From assembly GCA_900114405.1 (NCBI GenBank), contig FOSY01000003.1, positions 124,001-188,000 of the forward strand: DNA of 64,000 bases, read 5' to 3'. Of the stretch, positions 34,743-43,282 are shown in pieces. This DNA is from Lachnospiraceae bacterium KH1T2. GTDB lineage: Bacteria > Bacillota > Clostridia > Lachnospirales > Lachnospiraceae. The position numbers and the translations under genes were made by a program. Each line of letters begins with the position of its first letter. The first letter of the stretch is position 1. A model generated the notes under the pieces. That model saw only the letters and a program-made list of their open reading frames with translations, was not told where the DNA came from and searched no databases.

Positions 34743-35195
34743 ATGCTAAGGATTTATCGCTTTATACGTTATAACGAACATAAGAAGCTTACGCTTCTTG
34801 CCTGGATATATTCGGCAGTATTCCGCCTTCAGATGCTCTATACAGATACGAAGAAACTTAATCATATGTGGGGGATTGAAGGTGAGGAATCGCCGGAAGA
34901 TGCGTCACTGGAAGATTATATCTATGCTAAAAAGGTTGCTTATTCAGTAAATCAGGTGTGCAATAAGACAAAGTGGGAGAGCAAATGCCTGGTGCGTGCT
35001 CTTACGGCACAGAGACTTCTTATGAATAGAGGGATCGAGTCAACTATGTATCTTGGAGTAGGCTATGATGAGAATAAGAAAATGAGTGCACATGCATGGC
35101 TTAGATGCGGACATATGTATGTCACCGGTGGTACGGGAAAGGGTTTTGCGATAGTTGACCGCTTCCGCGCCAAAGTGAAGAAGAGAGGAGCCTGA
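34743..35195 (+). CDS. Lasso peptide leader peptidase (B2, transglutaminase-like)
   Basis: This 150-residue protein has the B2 signature: KCLVRALTAQRLLMNRGIES around Cys82, then AHAWLRCG with His117, and IVDRF with Asp139. These form the Cys-His-Asp triad of transglutaminase-like cysteine peptidases. It would cut the leader from both precursors near TASG, guided by the PqqD-like protein on the minus strand. It is followed two bases later by the ABC exporter, the usual B2-D order of lasso clusters. It is separated from the cyclase and precursors by about 20 kb of EPS genes. Confidence 0.88.
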   Translation: MLRIYRFIRYNEHKKLTLLAWIYSAVFRLQMLYTDTKKLNHMWGIEGEESPEDASLEDYIYAKKVAYSVNQVCNKTKWESKCLVRALTAQRLLMNRGIESTMYLGVGYDENKKMSAHAWLRCGHMYVTGGTGKGFAIVDRFRAKVKKRGA

Positions 35196-35197
35196 CT

Positions 35198-36919
35198 GTG
35201 GAGATACAGACTATTAATAAGATCAGGAATATGATCAAAAATAAAGATGCGCAAAAAGAGTATATTAAATGGCTGGCAGCTTATTCCAAACCATTTATCC
35301 CGCAGCTTGCACTGATCTTTCTTTTTGACACACTCCTTTCTTTTACAAATATCGGACTGGCGCTCGTCGGAAAGGAAATGGTGGATAGAGCCACCAATGG
35401 TTCCGGAGTAAAGAATTACATATTGATGTATATGGCTGTGATGTTTTCAAGCCTTGTAGTCACAGCGCTGTATCAGCTGATAGCAGCGGTAGTGTATGAA
35501 AAATTCGGCTTCGGTATCCGCAAAAGGGTGTATAGGAGAATCCTCGATACCAACTGGCTGGATATCACAAAGTATCACACCGGGGATCTCATGACCAGAC
35601 TTACCTCAGATGTCGCTGCGGTAGCCGGAGGTATAGCAGAGACGATACCGACTATCATAAGGCTCATCGTGCAGGTAGTGATCACATTTTTCACTCTGGC
35701 ATTTTTCGACTGGCGACTTGCGATGCTCGCATTGGCTGTCGCTCCGGTAGCGGCTGTGGTGAGCTGGCTTCTTGGACGCAAAGTAAAGTATCTTACCGTG
35801 AAAGTACAGGAGACAGAGTCAGCATATAGGTCATTTATGCAGGAAAGCCTTGCGAATATCCTCATCGTAAAGTCTTTTAGAACAGAGGATTATTCAGAAA
35901 AGCATCTTACAGAACTCCGTGATGAAAGGCTTCATTGGGTATTGAAAAAGACCAGAATGGGAGTTGCTGCGTCATCGGTAATGTCACTTGCGTTTCAGAT
36001 AGGCTACGTTACTGCCTTTGCATGGGGAGTAATCGGAATATCCAATAAGACACTTACCTTCGGTACGATGACGGTTTTCCTTTCACTTGTTAACCAGATA
36101 CAGGGACCTATCATGTCATTAGCGGAAATGATCCCGAAAGTTGTAACTATCCTTGCTTCTGCCGGACGTATCATCGAGCTGCAGGAGCTTCCGGAGGAAG
36201 TTAAGAGTGCGACAAATATCAAGACAGAAGGACTTGGTCTTAAAGTAAATGATCTTTCCTTTGCATATGTTAAGGATGAGCCGATCTTCGAAAAGGCTGA
36301 GATCGACTTCAAACCGGGAGAGTTTACAGCGATCGTTGGAAGATCAGGAATCGGAAAAACAACGCTTATACGACTTATCATGGCGTTTACCAATAGATTT
36401 CATGGAGATATAGAATTCTATAATAAGTATGGAGAGACAGAGAGTACTAATGCAGGCGTAAGAGAATTCATTTCTTATGTGCCGCAGGGAAATACTCTTT
36501 TCAGCGGAACTATCAGAGATAATATCTGCTTTGGCGGAGTTAAAGCAAGCGATAGAGAGATAGAAGAAGCGCTGAGAGGTGCGGCTGCTTATGACTTTGT
36601 GCAGGAGCTTCCTGACGGGATCGATACAAAGATAGGTGAAAAAGGCTATGGCATCTCAGAAGGACAGGCGCAGAGAATAGCCATTGCCAGAGCATTGCTT
36701 AAGAAAGCACCGTTCCTTATACTTGATGAAGCAACAGCGTCACTTGATCCGGAAACCGAGCTTATGGTTCTCGATGGACTTAGAAACTGGAATCCAAGAC
36801 CGACATGCCTGCTTATTTCGCACAGAATGTCAGTTTTGAAGTACTGTGACAGCGAGATAAGGATCAAAGATCATAAACTTATTACAGAAAAATTAGAGCC
36901 GGAGCAGATTTTTGCTTAA
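35198..36919 (+). CDS. ABC exporter, probable lasso peptide exporter (D protein)
   Basis: This 573-residue half-transporter has a six-helix membrane domain (about residues 30-310) and an ATPase domain with Walker A GRSGIGKT (381-388), Q-loop YVPQGNTLF, signature SEGQAQRIAIARAL and Walker B LILDEATASLD. It has no peptidase domain, as expected when a separate leader peptidase exists. The GTG start follows AGAGGAG, two bases after the B2 gene. Such exporters secrete the mature lasso peptide and give self-immunity. Lipid or EPS export is possible because of the context, but B2 coupling favours the peptide. Confidence 0.88.
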   Translation: MEIQTINKIRNMIKNKDAQKEYIKWLAAYSKPFIPQLALIFLFDTLLSFTNIGLALVGKEMVDRATNGSGVKNYILMYMAVMFSSLVVTALYQLIAAVVYEKFGFGIRKRVYRRILDTNWLDITKYHTGDLMTRLTSDVAAVAGGIAETIPTIIRLIVQVVITFFTLAFFDWRLAMLALAVAPVAAVVSWLLGRKVKYLTVKVQETESAYRSFMQESLANILIVKSFRTEDYSEKHLTELRDERLHWVLKKTRMGVAASSVMSLAFQIGYVTAFAWGVIGISNKTLTFGTMTVFLSLVNQIQGPIMSLAEMIPKVVTILASAGRIIELQELPEEVKSATNIKTEGLGLKVNDLSFAYVKDEPIFEKAEIDFKPGEFTAIVGRSGIGKTTLIRLIMAFTNRFHGDIEFYNKYGETESTNAGVREFISYVPQGNTLFSGTIRDNICFGGVKASDREIEEALRGAAAYDFVQELPDGIDTKIGEKGYGISEGQAQRIAIARALLKKAPFLILDEATASLDPETELMVLDGLRNWNPRPTCLLISHRMSVLKYCDSEIRIKDHKLITEKLEPEQIFA

Positions 36920-36950
36920 GCGTGAAAGAGTATAAGGAGATAGAGGGAAA

Positions 36951-38006
36951 ATGAGCAGTAAATGTGAAGAGTGTATGAACGAGTATCTTTCGATAATAAT
37001 GCCGTGTTATAATGGGGAGGAGTTTGTTGAAACAGCTATTCTTTCAATCATAGCACAGCCTGTTGATGGGATAAGGCTTATCATCGTAGACGATGGCTCA
37101 ACTGACAGAACCGCAGAGATCGTTAAAAAATATGAGTCTGATAAAGTCACATATATACATATCGAAAATGGCGGCGCAGGTCATGCAAGAAATGTCGGCA
37201 TGAAAGAGGCAAAAGGCAGATGGATAGCTTTTATAGACAGCGATGATGTGTATCTGAAAGATTCTATAACTGCTGAATTTATCAATAAGCTCAAAAAATA
37301 TGAAGAGGATGGAGTTGAGGTTATACGTACACCTCGCATGATCTGCAATATGGATCTCACCATTCCTTTGTATTATGCGCTTCCGGAAGAAGAAATAAGG
37401 CATCATATGCCTAATGAAGAATTTTGGTCATGCGTATATAATGCGGAGTTTATCGCCAAAAATTCAATTACTTTCTATGAATATCAAAAACAGGATATAG
37501 AGTCAGCTTTCAGATATAAGGTCATGTCCAGTGCTGAAAGTGTCGTGTGCAATAAGGATATGGCATTTTGCCTGTACAGAGCAAACCCTGAAAGCAACAC
37601 ACATACCTGGAATGTTCATAGGATGTCGAATATCAAGATGAAAGTTTATATTGACCTCTATTTCACAACTAAGCATGATGAGGACAAAAACTTTCTTATC
37701 AAACACATTGTCAGAGCATTTATGACTTCCTGCTTCTTTGGCAAAAAAGGAACTATCACGGAAGAAAACGTATCACTGATAAAGGAAAATCATGAATTAT
37801 TGAAAAATTTCAGAAAGAGATCCGGTGCGGGAGCAGTAGTTACTTATTACATTATGTATGAGATCGCAGTCGGAACTATTAAGAGCCTCAAAGCAAAGCG
37901 GGCGCAGAGAAAAAAATCTGGCGTGGCAGCTGTGTGCGGAAGCTCAAAGTATGCTGATATAGAAGGGCGTCTTGCGGCAATTTCTGAAAAAGTACACGCG
38001 ATGTAA
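36951..38006 (+). CDS. GT2 family glycosyltransferase
   Basis: This 351-residue protein has SIIMPCYNGEEF, IVDDGSTDRTA, NGGAGHARNVG and the metal site FIDSDDVY. GGAGATAGAGGG precedes the ATG. It follows the exporter in the same direction and belongs to the EPS set. Its acceptor is unknown; it could decorate either EPS or peptide. Confidence 0.88.
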   Translation: MSSKCEECMNEYLSIIMPCYNGEEFVETAILSIIAQPVDGIRLIIVDDGSTDRTAEIVKKYESDKVTYIHIENGGAGHARNVGMKEAKGRWIAFIDSDDVYLKDSITAEFINKLKKYEEDGVEVIRTPRMICNMDLTIPLYYALPEEEIRHHMPNEEFWSCVYNAEFIAKNSITFYEYQKQDIESAFRYKVMSSAESVVCNKDMAFCLYRANPESNTHTWNVHRMSNIKMKVYIDLYFTTKHDEDKNFLIKHIVRAFMTSCFFGKKGTITEENVSLIKENHELLKNFRKRSGAGAVVTYYIMYEIAVGTIKSLKAKRAQRKKSGVAAVCGSSKYADIEGRLAAISEKVHAM

Positions 38007-38021
38007 GCGGGGAGCAGAGTT

Positions 38022-38939
38022 ATGTTGATGATGAAAGTGCAAAAGGCTGCTGAAATATTGCTTAAGGATCATATGATACTTAACATAGTTAATTTCAGAA
38101 TCAGACGAAACAGGGTAAACCTGCATTGGGCGCCTGTCTGCGAGAAAAAATTCGGTGCTCTTGTGTGGAAGAAGGACACCGACTTCCAAAATCTTGGAGA
38201 TATGCTCGCAGAGCCAATTTATGAGTACATGCTTAAAAGAAATGGTCTGGACAAGGATGCAAAAGTTAGTAAAACAAAGCATCTTTACACTATCGGCTCT
38301 TTGATAATGCTTGCTTATCAGGACGCGACGATCTGGGGGAGCGGTATCCTTCTGGAAGAGCCTGCCGGATTCATATGGAAGAGGAGCAAGAGCAGAAAGC
38401 TTGATGTGAGATGTGTCAGAGGTCCGAGGACTATGAAACGTCTTCAGGAAAACGGATATGATGTATCGAATTGCGTGATGGGCGACCCCGGTGTATTGAT
38501 GCCGCTTATCTATAAGCCGGAAGAGAGAGAAAAGAAGGATTATGTTGTTATACGGCACATGTCTAAAAAAACAGGGAAGTCATATGCCAATGAGGTTAAC
38601 ATAATCACTAATGATTGGAAAGAAACTATAAACCAGATATATAACAGTAAGCTCGTGATAAGCAGCTCGCTTCACGGGCTGATCCTTGCGGAAGCCTATG
38701 GCATACCGGCAATATTGCTTGATAATACGGAGTTCGGGGATCATTTCAAGTATCAGGATTACTATATGAGCACCGGAAGAACTGCGATACCGGCATGCAA
38801 AACTGTTGAGGAGGCTTTGAAAGCTCCTATTCCGGCTGTGCCGGATCTTTCAGGGCTTCAGGAAAATCTGCTCAGATCTTTCCCTGTGGATCTTTGGGCG
38901 GAAGAAACAGTTCGAAAACCTGCAGTGGCAAAAGATTAA
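38022..38939 (+). CDS. Polysaccharide pyruvyl transferase family protein, short form
   Basis: This 305-residue protein has NLGDMLAEPIYEYML, IWGSGILLEEP, VRGPRTMKRLQENG, MGDPGVLMPLI and SSSLHGLILAEAYGIPA. These are typical of ExoV/PssM-like pyruvyltransferases, a branch different from the one at 33672. It is the last EPS gene; a hairpin follows. Two such genes suggest that the polymer carries pyruvate on two sites. Confidence 0.88.
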   Translation: MLMMKVQKAAEILLKDHMILNIVNFRIRRNRVNLHWAPVCEKKFGALVWKKDTDFQNLGDMLAEPIYEYMLKRNGLDKDAKVSKTKHLYTIGSLIMLAYQDATIWGSGILLEEPAGFIWKRSKSRKLDVRCVRGPRTMKRLQENGYDVSNCVMGDPGVLMPLIYKPEEREKKDYVVIRHMSKKTGKSYANEVNIITNDWKETINQIYNSKLVISSSLHGLILAEAYGIPAILLDNTEFGDHFKYQDYYMSTGRTAIPACKTVEEALKAPIPAVPDLSGLQENLLRSFPVDLWAEETVRKPAVAKD

Positions 38940-38941
38940 GT

Positions 38942-38973
38942 AAATGCACGTCATGCAAAGTGTGACGTGCATT
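38942..38973 (+). terminator. Hairpin at the end of the EPS operon
   Basis: AAATGCACGTCA (38942-38953) pairs perfectly with TGACGTGCATTT (38962-38973). The T-run is short (TTTGCG), so it may be a weak terminator or mRNA end stabiliser. Confidence 0.6.
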
Positions 38974-38996
38974 TGCGTTATAATCGGAGGATGTGG

Positions 38997-41756
38997 ATGA
39001 AAAAAATCATAAAGAGTGCGTTGTGTGTGGTACTGTGTTTGATTATGACGGCGGCGCAAAGCGGATATGTGCCTGCTTCAGAGTCTGAAAATTCTCAAAG
39101 TGAAAATTTTCTCAAAAGTTCTTTAATTTCAGTTTCTGCCGGAAAAACTCTCGATAATAAAAGCTATCTTATCAATAGGGATAATCTTATCAGTGGATAT
39201 TATAAATATAACGGAGAGTATGCTTCAGACAGTAAGGCAGTATGTACTCCGGATTATCTCTCAGTCAGGCAGAAAACATATTATTTCTGCTCAAATGATC
39301 CAAGGGTAAGAGTTTCGATACAGGAATATGACTCAAATAATAAAAAGATAAATATCATAAGCAATGTTTCGAGAGGATATGCTTATGTGCCAAAGTCAAA
39401 TACAGCATCAGTACGTCTTACTTTCAGATCAAAATTGAGTGAAAGAAGTATTGAAACTCTTTATTCTTCCGGGCTGGAAGCGTACTTTGCAGATACTTAT
39501 GAAGAAGCAGAGCAGAGTGTGGCGGATTTTAACGAAGTGGACCTGAGCGACTTTTCAAATTGGAGGACAGGTGAGTATGATTACTCTTCATATTCCTACG
39601 GTGTCTATGATGCGTCAGTATGTACAAAATCGCTACTTGATGTTTCGGTTCTTAAGAACAGAACCTTAAAGGTAGAGATAGACAGTACTGACATAAAAGT
39701 AAAGGTCATGCAGTTCGACAGCAGTATGAATGGTATAAAGAATGCCGCCTATGGGTATGAAGACAAGGTTACTCTTGATAATGCTGCCGCTTATATAGGC
39801 ATAACTTTGATCAAAACAGGAAATACTTATGACATTTACAGATCAAAGTTTGAAAGTGATCCTTCTTTCTTTGCGCTGGAGGCGTATGAGAAATATATCT
39901 ACAATACTAAGATGAAGGATATTTCTGCCAGTACTTTTGTCAGCAGCATGAATACAGGCTGGAACCTTGGAAACAGCCTTGACTCTCATGTGGGAAGCTG
40001 GACAGGAGAAGAGCATGCAAGCAGGGAGACGGCATTTGGAAATGTTAAGGTCAGGGAAGATGTTTTTAATTATGTTAAAAGCACTGGCTTTGACGCTGTC
40101 AGGATACCTGTAACGTGGGTTGACTACACATACAGGGATGCCGATGGACACCTTCATATTTATGATTCGTGGTTTGACAGAGTTGATGATGTGATCGGCT
40201 ATGCCCTGAAAAATGGCTTATATGTAATGATAAATTCACATCATGACCAGCAATTCATCTATGCCGGAACTACTTCTGAGAAATTCGCACAGGTCAAGTC
40301 GGATGCAAAGGATTTGTGGACGGAAATCGCTGAGCACTATAAAGACTATGATGAGCATCTGATCTTTGAAGCATTTAATGAAGTTGACAATGTGGCTGCA
40401 AGCTGGAGCTACAGTAATGCCGCCGCTTCTCAGCTGAACGAGCTTAATCAGATTTTCGTGGATGCCGTAAGAAGCACAGGGGGAAATAATTCGAAGCGAC
40501 TGCTCAGTGTACAGACGCTTATAGCCGGCTATAACACAAGTTTCCAGAATGGCTTTGTACTCCCTAAGGACACGGCGAAAGATAAGATCATGGTTCAGGT
40601 TCATAACTACAGCTCGCAGTTTACGCAGGATATAGAACCGCTTTTTACAAGCCTTGAGACATGGTCGAAAAAAATGGGAGCACCCGTGATCATAGGTGAG
40701 TGGGGGACAAAATCTTCATACAGTCCTGCTGAGTATAGGCTGATACAGGCAAAGAACTATGTTGCGAGGGCAGCCGCCCACGGTATAAAGGTCTTTTATT
40801 GGGATGACGGAAATGCAAAGAATTATGGACTGGTGAACAGGACAGACCTCTCGGCTTCTGATACGGATATGCTCAAGGCAATCATAAATCCTGTGGCTTA
40901 TATAAATACAAAGGTTACAACCTATAACTCAATGGACAGCTTTGTATATAAGACTCTTAATCAGACGACAGGTGAGCTTAAGGAAGATAAGAGCTGGGGA
41001 ACGATAGTGACGGACATCAATGGAAAAGGAATAGATGTACCGGACGGTCAGAAATACATTCAGCTTACATTGGACTTGAGTGGTAATGCGGTGGACTATA
41101 GGATACACTATATACATTTTTACGACGCAAATATGAAACTTGTCGATAAAACAAATAATCATACCGGATATAAGGCAAAAACGCTTGAAATTCCTGAGAA
41201 CGCAAAGTATGTTAGGATTGGTATAAATAATAGCTATGCGGCTGCGAAAGAAGCGAAGTATAAGCAGCTTTTTGACAGCGGAGATATGTCAATGACAGTT
41301 GGATGGCTAAGTGATAACTCGGTAGTTCCGGAAGGTATCAATAATACAATTCAGGAAGAAACCAGACTTACAGCAGGGAACTATGACTATGCTGACTTTA
41401 GTAACTGGCAGGAAGGGTATTATAGATATAATGATGGAACATATGATGCTTCATATAGTGGAAGGATCTGTATAAAAGATTATCTGGAGACGGATTTCAC
41501 TAAATATAAGGCAGTTATTTCTGACGCAAGGATAAGATTGCTTGTCCGGGAGCTGGATAAAAATATGAAATTCCTGAAAAGTAATAATCTTAAAGATGGA
41601 AGCGTGCTTAATGTAAATGGAGCAACAAAGTATCTCGCAGTTTCTATCGTTTGTCTTAAGGGAACTAATGAGAATGTATTTAATAATTCGCTTTCATACG
41701 AGGATTACAGAAAATTGTTCGAGGATGGAATGGTAGTGAAGCTAACCCCGCAATAA
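38997..41756 (+). CDS. Secreted GH5 endoglucanase with four copies of a new domain
   Basis: This is a 919-residue exported enzyme. A signal peptide (about residues 1-28) is followed by two beta-rich domains (about 45-165 and 178-300). Then come a GH5 catalytic domain (about 315-635) and two more beta-rich domains (about 640-785 and 795-919). Acid/base Glu462 (FNEVDN) and nucleophile Glu568 (IGEWGT) are in place, and MNTGWNLGNSLD is typical of GH5_4 endoglucanases acting on beta-glucan or xyloglucan. The flanking domains match those of the transglutaminase-like protein. CGGAGG at 38985 supports the ATG at 38997. It may trim the EPS made by the neighbouring genes, or plant glucan. Confidence 0.9.
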   Translation: MKKIIKSALCVVLCLIMTAAQSGYVPASESENSQSENFLKSSLISVSAGKTLDNKSYLINRDNLISGYYKYNGEYASDSKAVCTPDYLSVRQKTYYFCSNDPRVRVSIQEYDSNNKKINIISNVSRGYAYVPKSNTASVRLTFRSKLSERSIETLYSSGLEAYFADTYEEAEQSVADFNEVDLSDFSNWRTGEYDYSSYSYGVYDASVCTKSLLDVSVLKNRTLKVEIDSTDIKVKVMQFDSSMNGIKNAAYGYEDKVTLDNAAAYIGITLIKTGNTYDIYRSKFESDPSFFALEAYEKYIYNTKMKDISASTFVSSMNTGWNLGNSLDSHVGSWTGEEHASRETAFGNVKVREDVFNYVKSTGFDAVRIPVTWVDYTYRDADGHLHIYDSWFDRVDDVIGYALKNGLYVMINSHHDQQFIYAGTTSEKFAQVKSDAKDLWTEIAEHYKDYDEHLIFEAFNEVDNVAASWSYSNAAASQLNELNQIFVDAVRSTGGNNSKRLLSVQTLIAGYNTSFQNGFVLPKDTAKDKIMVQVHNYSSQFTQDIEPLFTSLETWSKKMGAPVIIGEWGTKSSYSPAEYRLIQAKNYVARAAAHGIKVFYWDDGNAKNYGLVNRTDLSASDTDMLKAIINPVAYINTKVTTYNSMDSFVYKTLNQTTGELKEDKSWGTIVTDINGKGIDVPDGQKYIQLTLDLSGNAVDYRIHYIHFYDANMKLVDKTNNHTGYKAKTLEIPENAKYVRIGINNSYAAAKEAKYKQLFDSGDMSMTVGWLSDNSVVPEGINNTIQEETRLTAGNYDYADFSNWQEGYYRYNDGTYDASYSGRICIKDYLETDFTKYKAVISDARIRLLVRELDKNMKFLKSNNLKDGSVLNVNGATKYLAVSIVCLKGTNENVFNNSLSYEDYRKLFEDGMVVKLTPQ

Positions 41757-41780
41757 TGTGCGCTTAGATGGAGACATAGA

Positions 41781-42470
41781 ATGTATCGAATATTGATGGT
41801 TGATGATGACACGGAAGTTTTGGAGATCAACAGAAAGTACTTTGAAGAGAAGGAATGCAGAGTTGAAATCTGTGATGAAGCTGAAAGAACAGTAGATGTC
41901 GCAAAAAAATTCTTGCCGGACTGCATTCTGCTTGATGTTATGATGCCTGAGATGGATGGATTTCAGGTTTGCAGGGAGCTTAGAAAAATAACACAGGTAC
42001 CGATACTTTTTCTCTCAGGGAAGGTATCTGAAGACGATAAGATATTTGGCTTTGAATCAGGCGCAGATGACTATATTGAAAAGCCATATTCCATTAAAGA
42101 AGTATATGTGAGGATAGTTTCAAATATACGAAGGAGTAAGGAAAGGCTTGAGAAATCAGGCAATTCGGATATATTGACAGTTCCGCCTTTGAAGATAGAA
42201 ACAAGGCAGCATAAGGTGTATTTTCATGAAGAGGAGATAGCATTTTCCACAAAGGAATATGACATACTTATATATCTCGCAAATCATGTAAATATAGATG
42301 TAACATATGAAGAAATAGGAAAGGTGGTATGGGGAGTATACGATGAAAACGACAGAAGGTCCGTAATGGTGTATGTTTCAAGGCTCAGAAAGAAATTAAA
42401 GAATTATACGGGGATGGATAACATCATAAGTACAGTCTGGTCAAAGGGGTACAGGATGGAGGTCCATTGA
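41781..42470 (+). CDS. OmpR-family response regulator
   Basis: This 229-residue protein has a receiver domain with acidic pocket DDD (8-10), phospho-acceptor Asp52 (LLDVMMP) and a late Lys (EKPYS). A C-terminal winged helix follows (RRSVMVYVSRLRKKL). It follows the GH5 gene by 24 bases and overlaps the kinase gene by one base. It probably controls the GH5/CotH/VTC genes downstream. Confidence 0.94.
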   Translation: MYRILMVDDDTEVLEINRKYFEEKECRVEICDEAERTVDVAKKFLPDCILLDVMMPEMDGFQVCRELRKITQVPILFLSGKVSEDDKIFGFESGADDYIEKPYSIKEVYVRIVSNIRRSKERLEKSGNSDILTVPPLKIETRQHKVYFHEEEIAFSTKEYDILIYLANHVNIDVTYEEIGKVVWGVYDENDRRSVMVYVSRLRKKLKNYTGMDNIISTVWSKGYRMEVH

Positions 42471-43282
42471 TGGAAAGGAAAAAATTCAGCGAACCGCAGC
42501 TGGCAGAGTCAAAAGTTGACGAACTTTCGAGAAAACTTTTTGAGGCAAATGAAAGGCTGAGAAAATCCGAGGCGATCAGGGTGAAAATGCTTGAAAATAT
42601 TTCGCATGACCTGAGAGCGCCGCTTACTGCGATCAGGAGCGGGATAGACCTTTTGAGTGAGCTTATCAGGAAGGATAAAGCTGATAGCGATGAACTTCAA
42701 AGGATAGTGGGGCTTTTGGAATCGAGAGCATCTTCGATGGAGGCGTTGGTGCAGGATCTGTATTATCTGACATGTCTGGACAACGGTAAGCAGCAGATGG
42801 AGTTTAAGGATGTTCCTTTGGAACAGTTTTTGGAAGAGTATTTCTTTGAAGCTGAGATCGATGAAAAATTCTCGGATAAGGAGCTTGTGCTTAAGGTTTC
42901 GGATGAGCATGAAACGATTGTAAGTATCGATGTCTGCCGCATGACAAGAGTACTGGACAATCTTTTTACTAATGCGGCGAAATATTCAGAAAGTGGTGCA
43001 GAGATAGAGCTTGGAATTGAAAAAAAGGATGAAGGCAGCGTCAGCTTTTATGTTCGGGATACGGGAATAGGGATACCGGAGGAAAGAATTGAAAATATAT
43101 TTGAAAGAACGTATAAAGTGTCAGATGCCAGAACGCCTAAGGGGGTTACAGGCAGCGGGCTGGGACTGTCAATAGTCAAAAGTATCATGGAGCACCACGG
43201 AGGAAAAGTATATTGCGAGAGCAGAGTGGGGGAAGGAAGTAAGTTTGTGTGTGTGCTTCCGGTTAAGGAAAAAAATGATTAA
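42470..43282 (+). CDS. Soluble histidine kinase without a sensor domain
   Basis: This 270-residue protein has a short coiled coil (about residues 13-38), a dimerisation/phospho-acceptor domain with His46 (NISHDLRAP), and an ATPase domain (N box NLFTNAAKYSE, G1 DTGIGIP, G2 GSGLGLSIVK). There is no membrane helix and no recognisable input domain, so the signal must come from a partner or the cytoplasm. GGAGG precedes the ATG at 42470, which overlaps the regulator stop. It shares eight bases with the GH5 lipoprotein gene. Confidence 0.92.
   Translation: MERKKFSEPQLAESKVDELSRKLFEANERLRKSEAIRVKMLENISHDLRAPLTAIRSGIDLLSELIRKDKADSDELQRIVGLLESRASSMEALVQDLYYLTCLDNGKQQMEFKDVPLEQFLEEYFFEAEIDEKFSDKELVLKVSDEHETIVSIDVCRMTRVLDNLFTNAAKYSESGAEIELGIEKKDEGSVSFYVRDTGIGIPEERIENIFERTYKVSDARTPKGVTGSGLGLSIVKSIMEHHGGKVYCESRVGEGSKFVCVLPVKEKND

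Noticed and set aside
12865..38939. Complete genomic island or prophage
   Set aside because: No integrase, attachment repeats, tRNA-end duplication or phage genes are visible at the borders.
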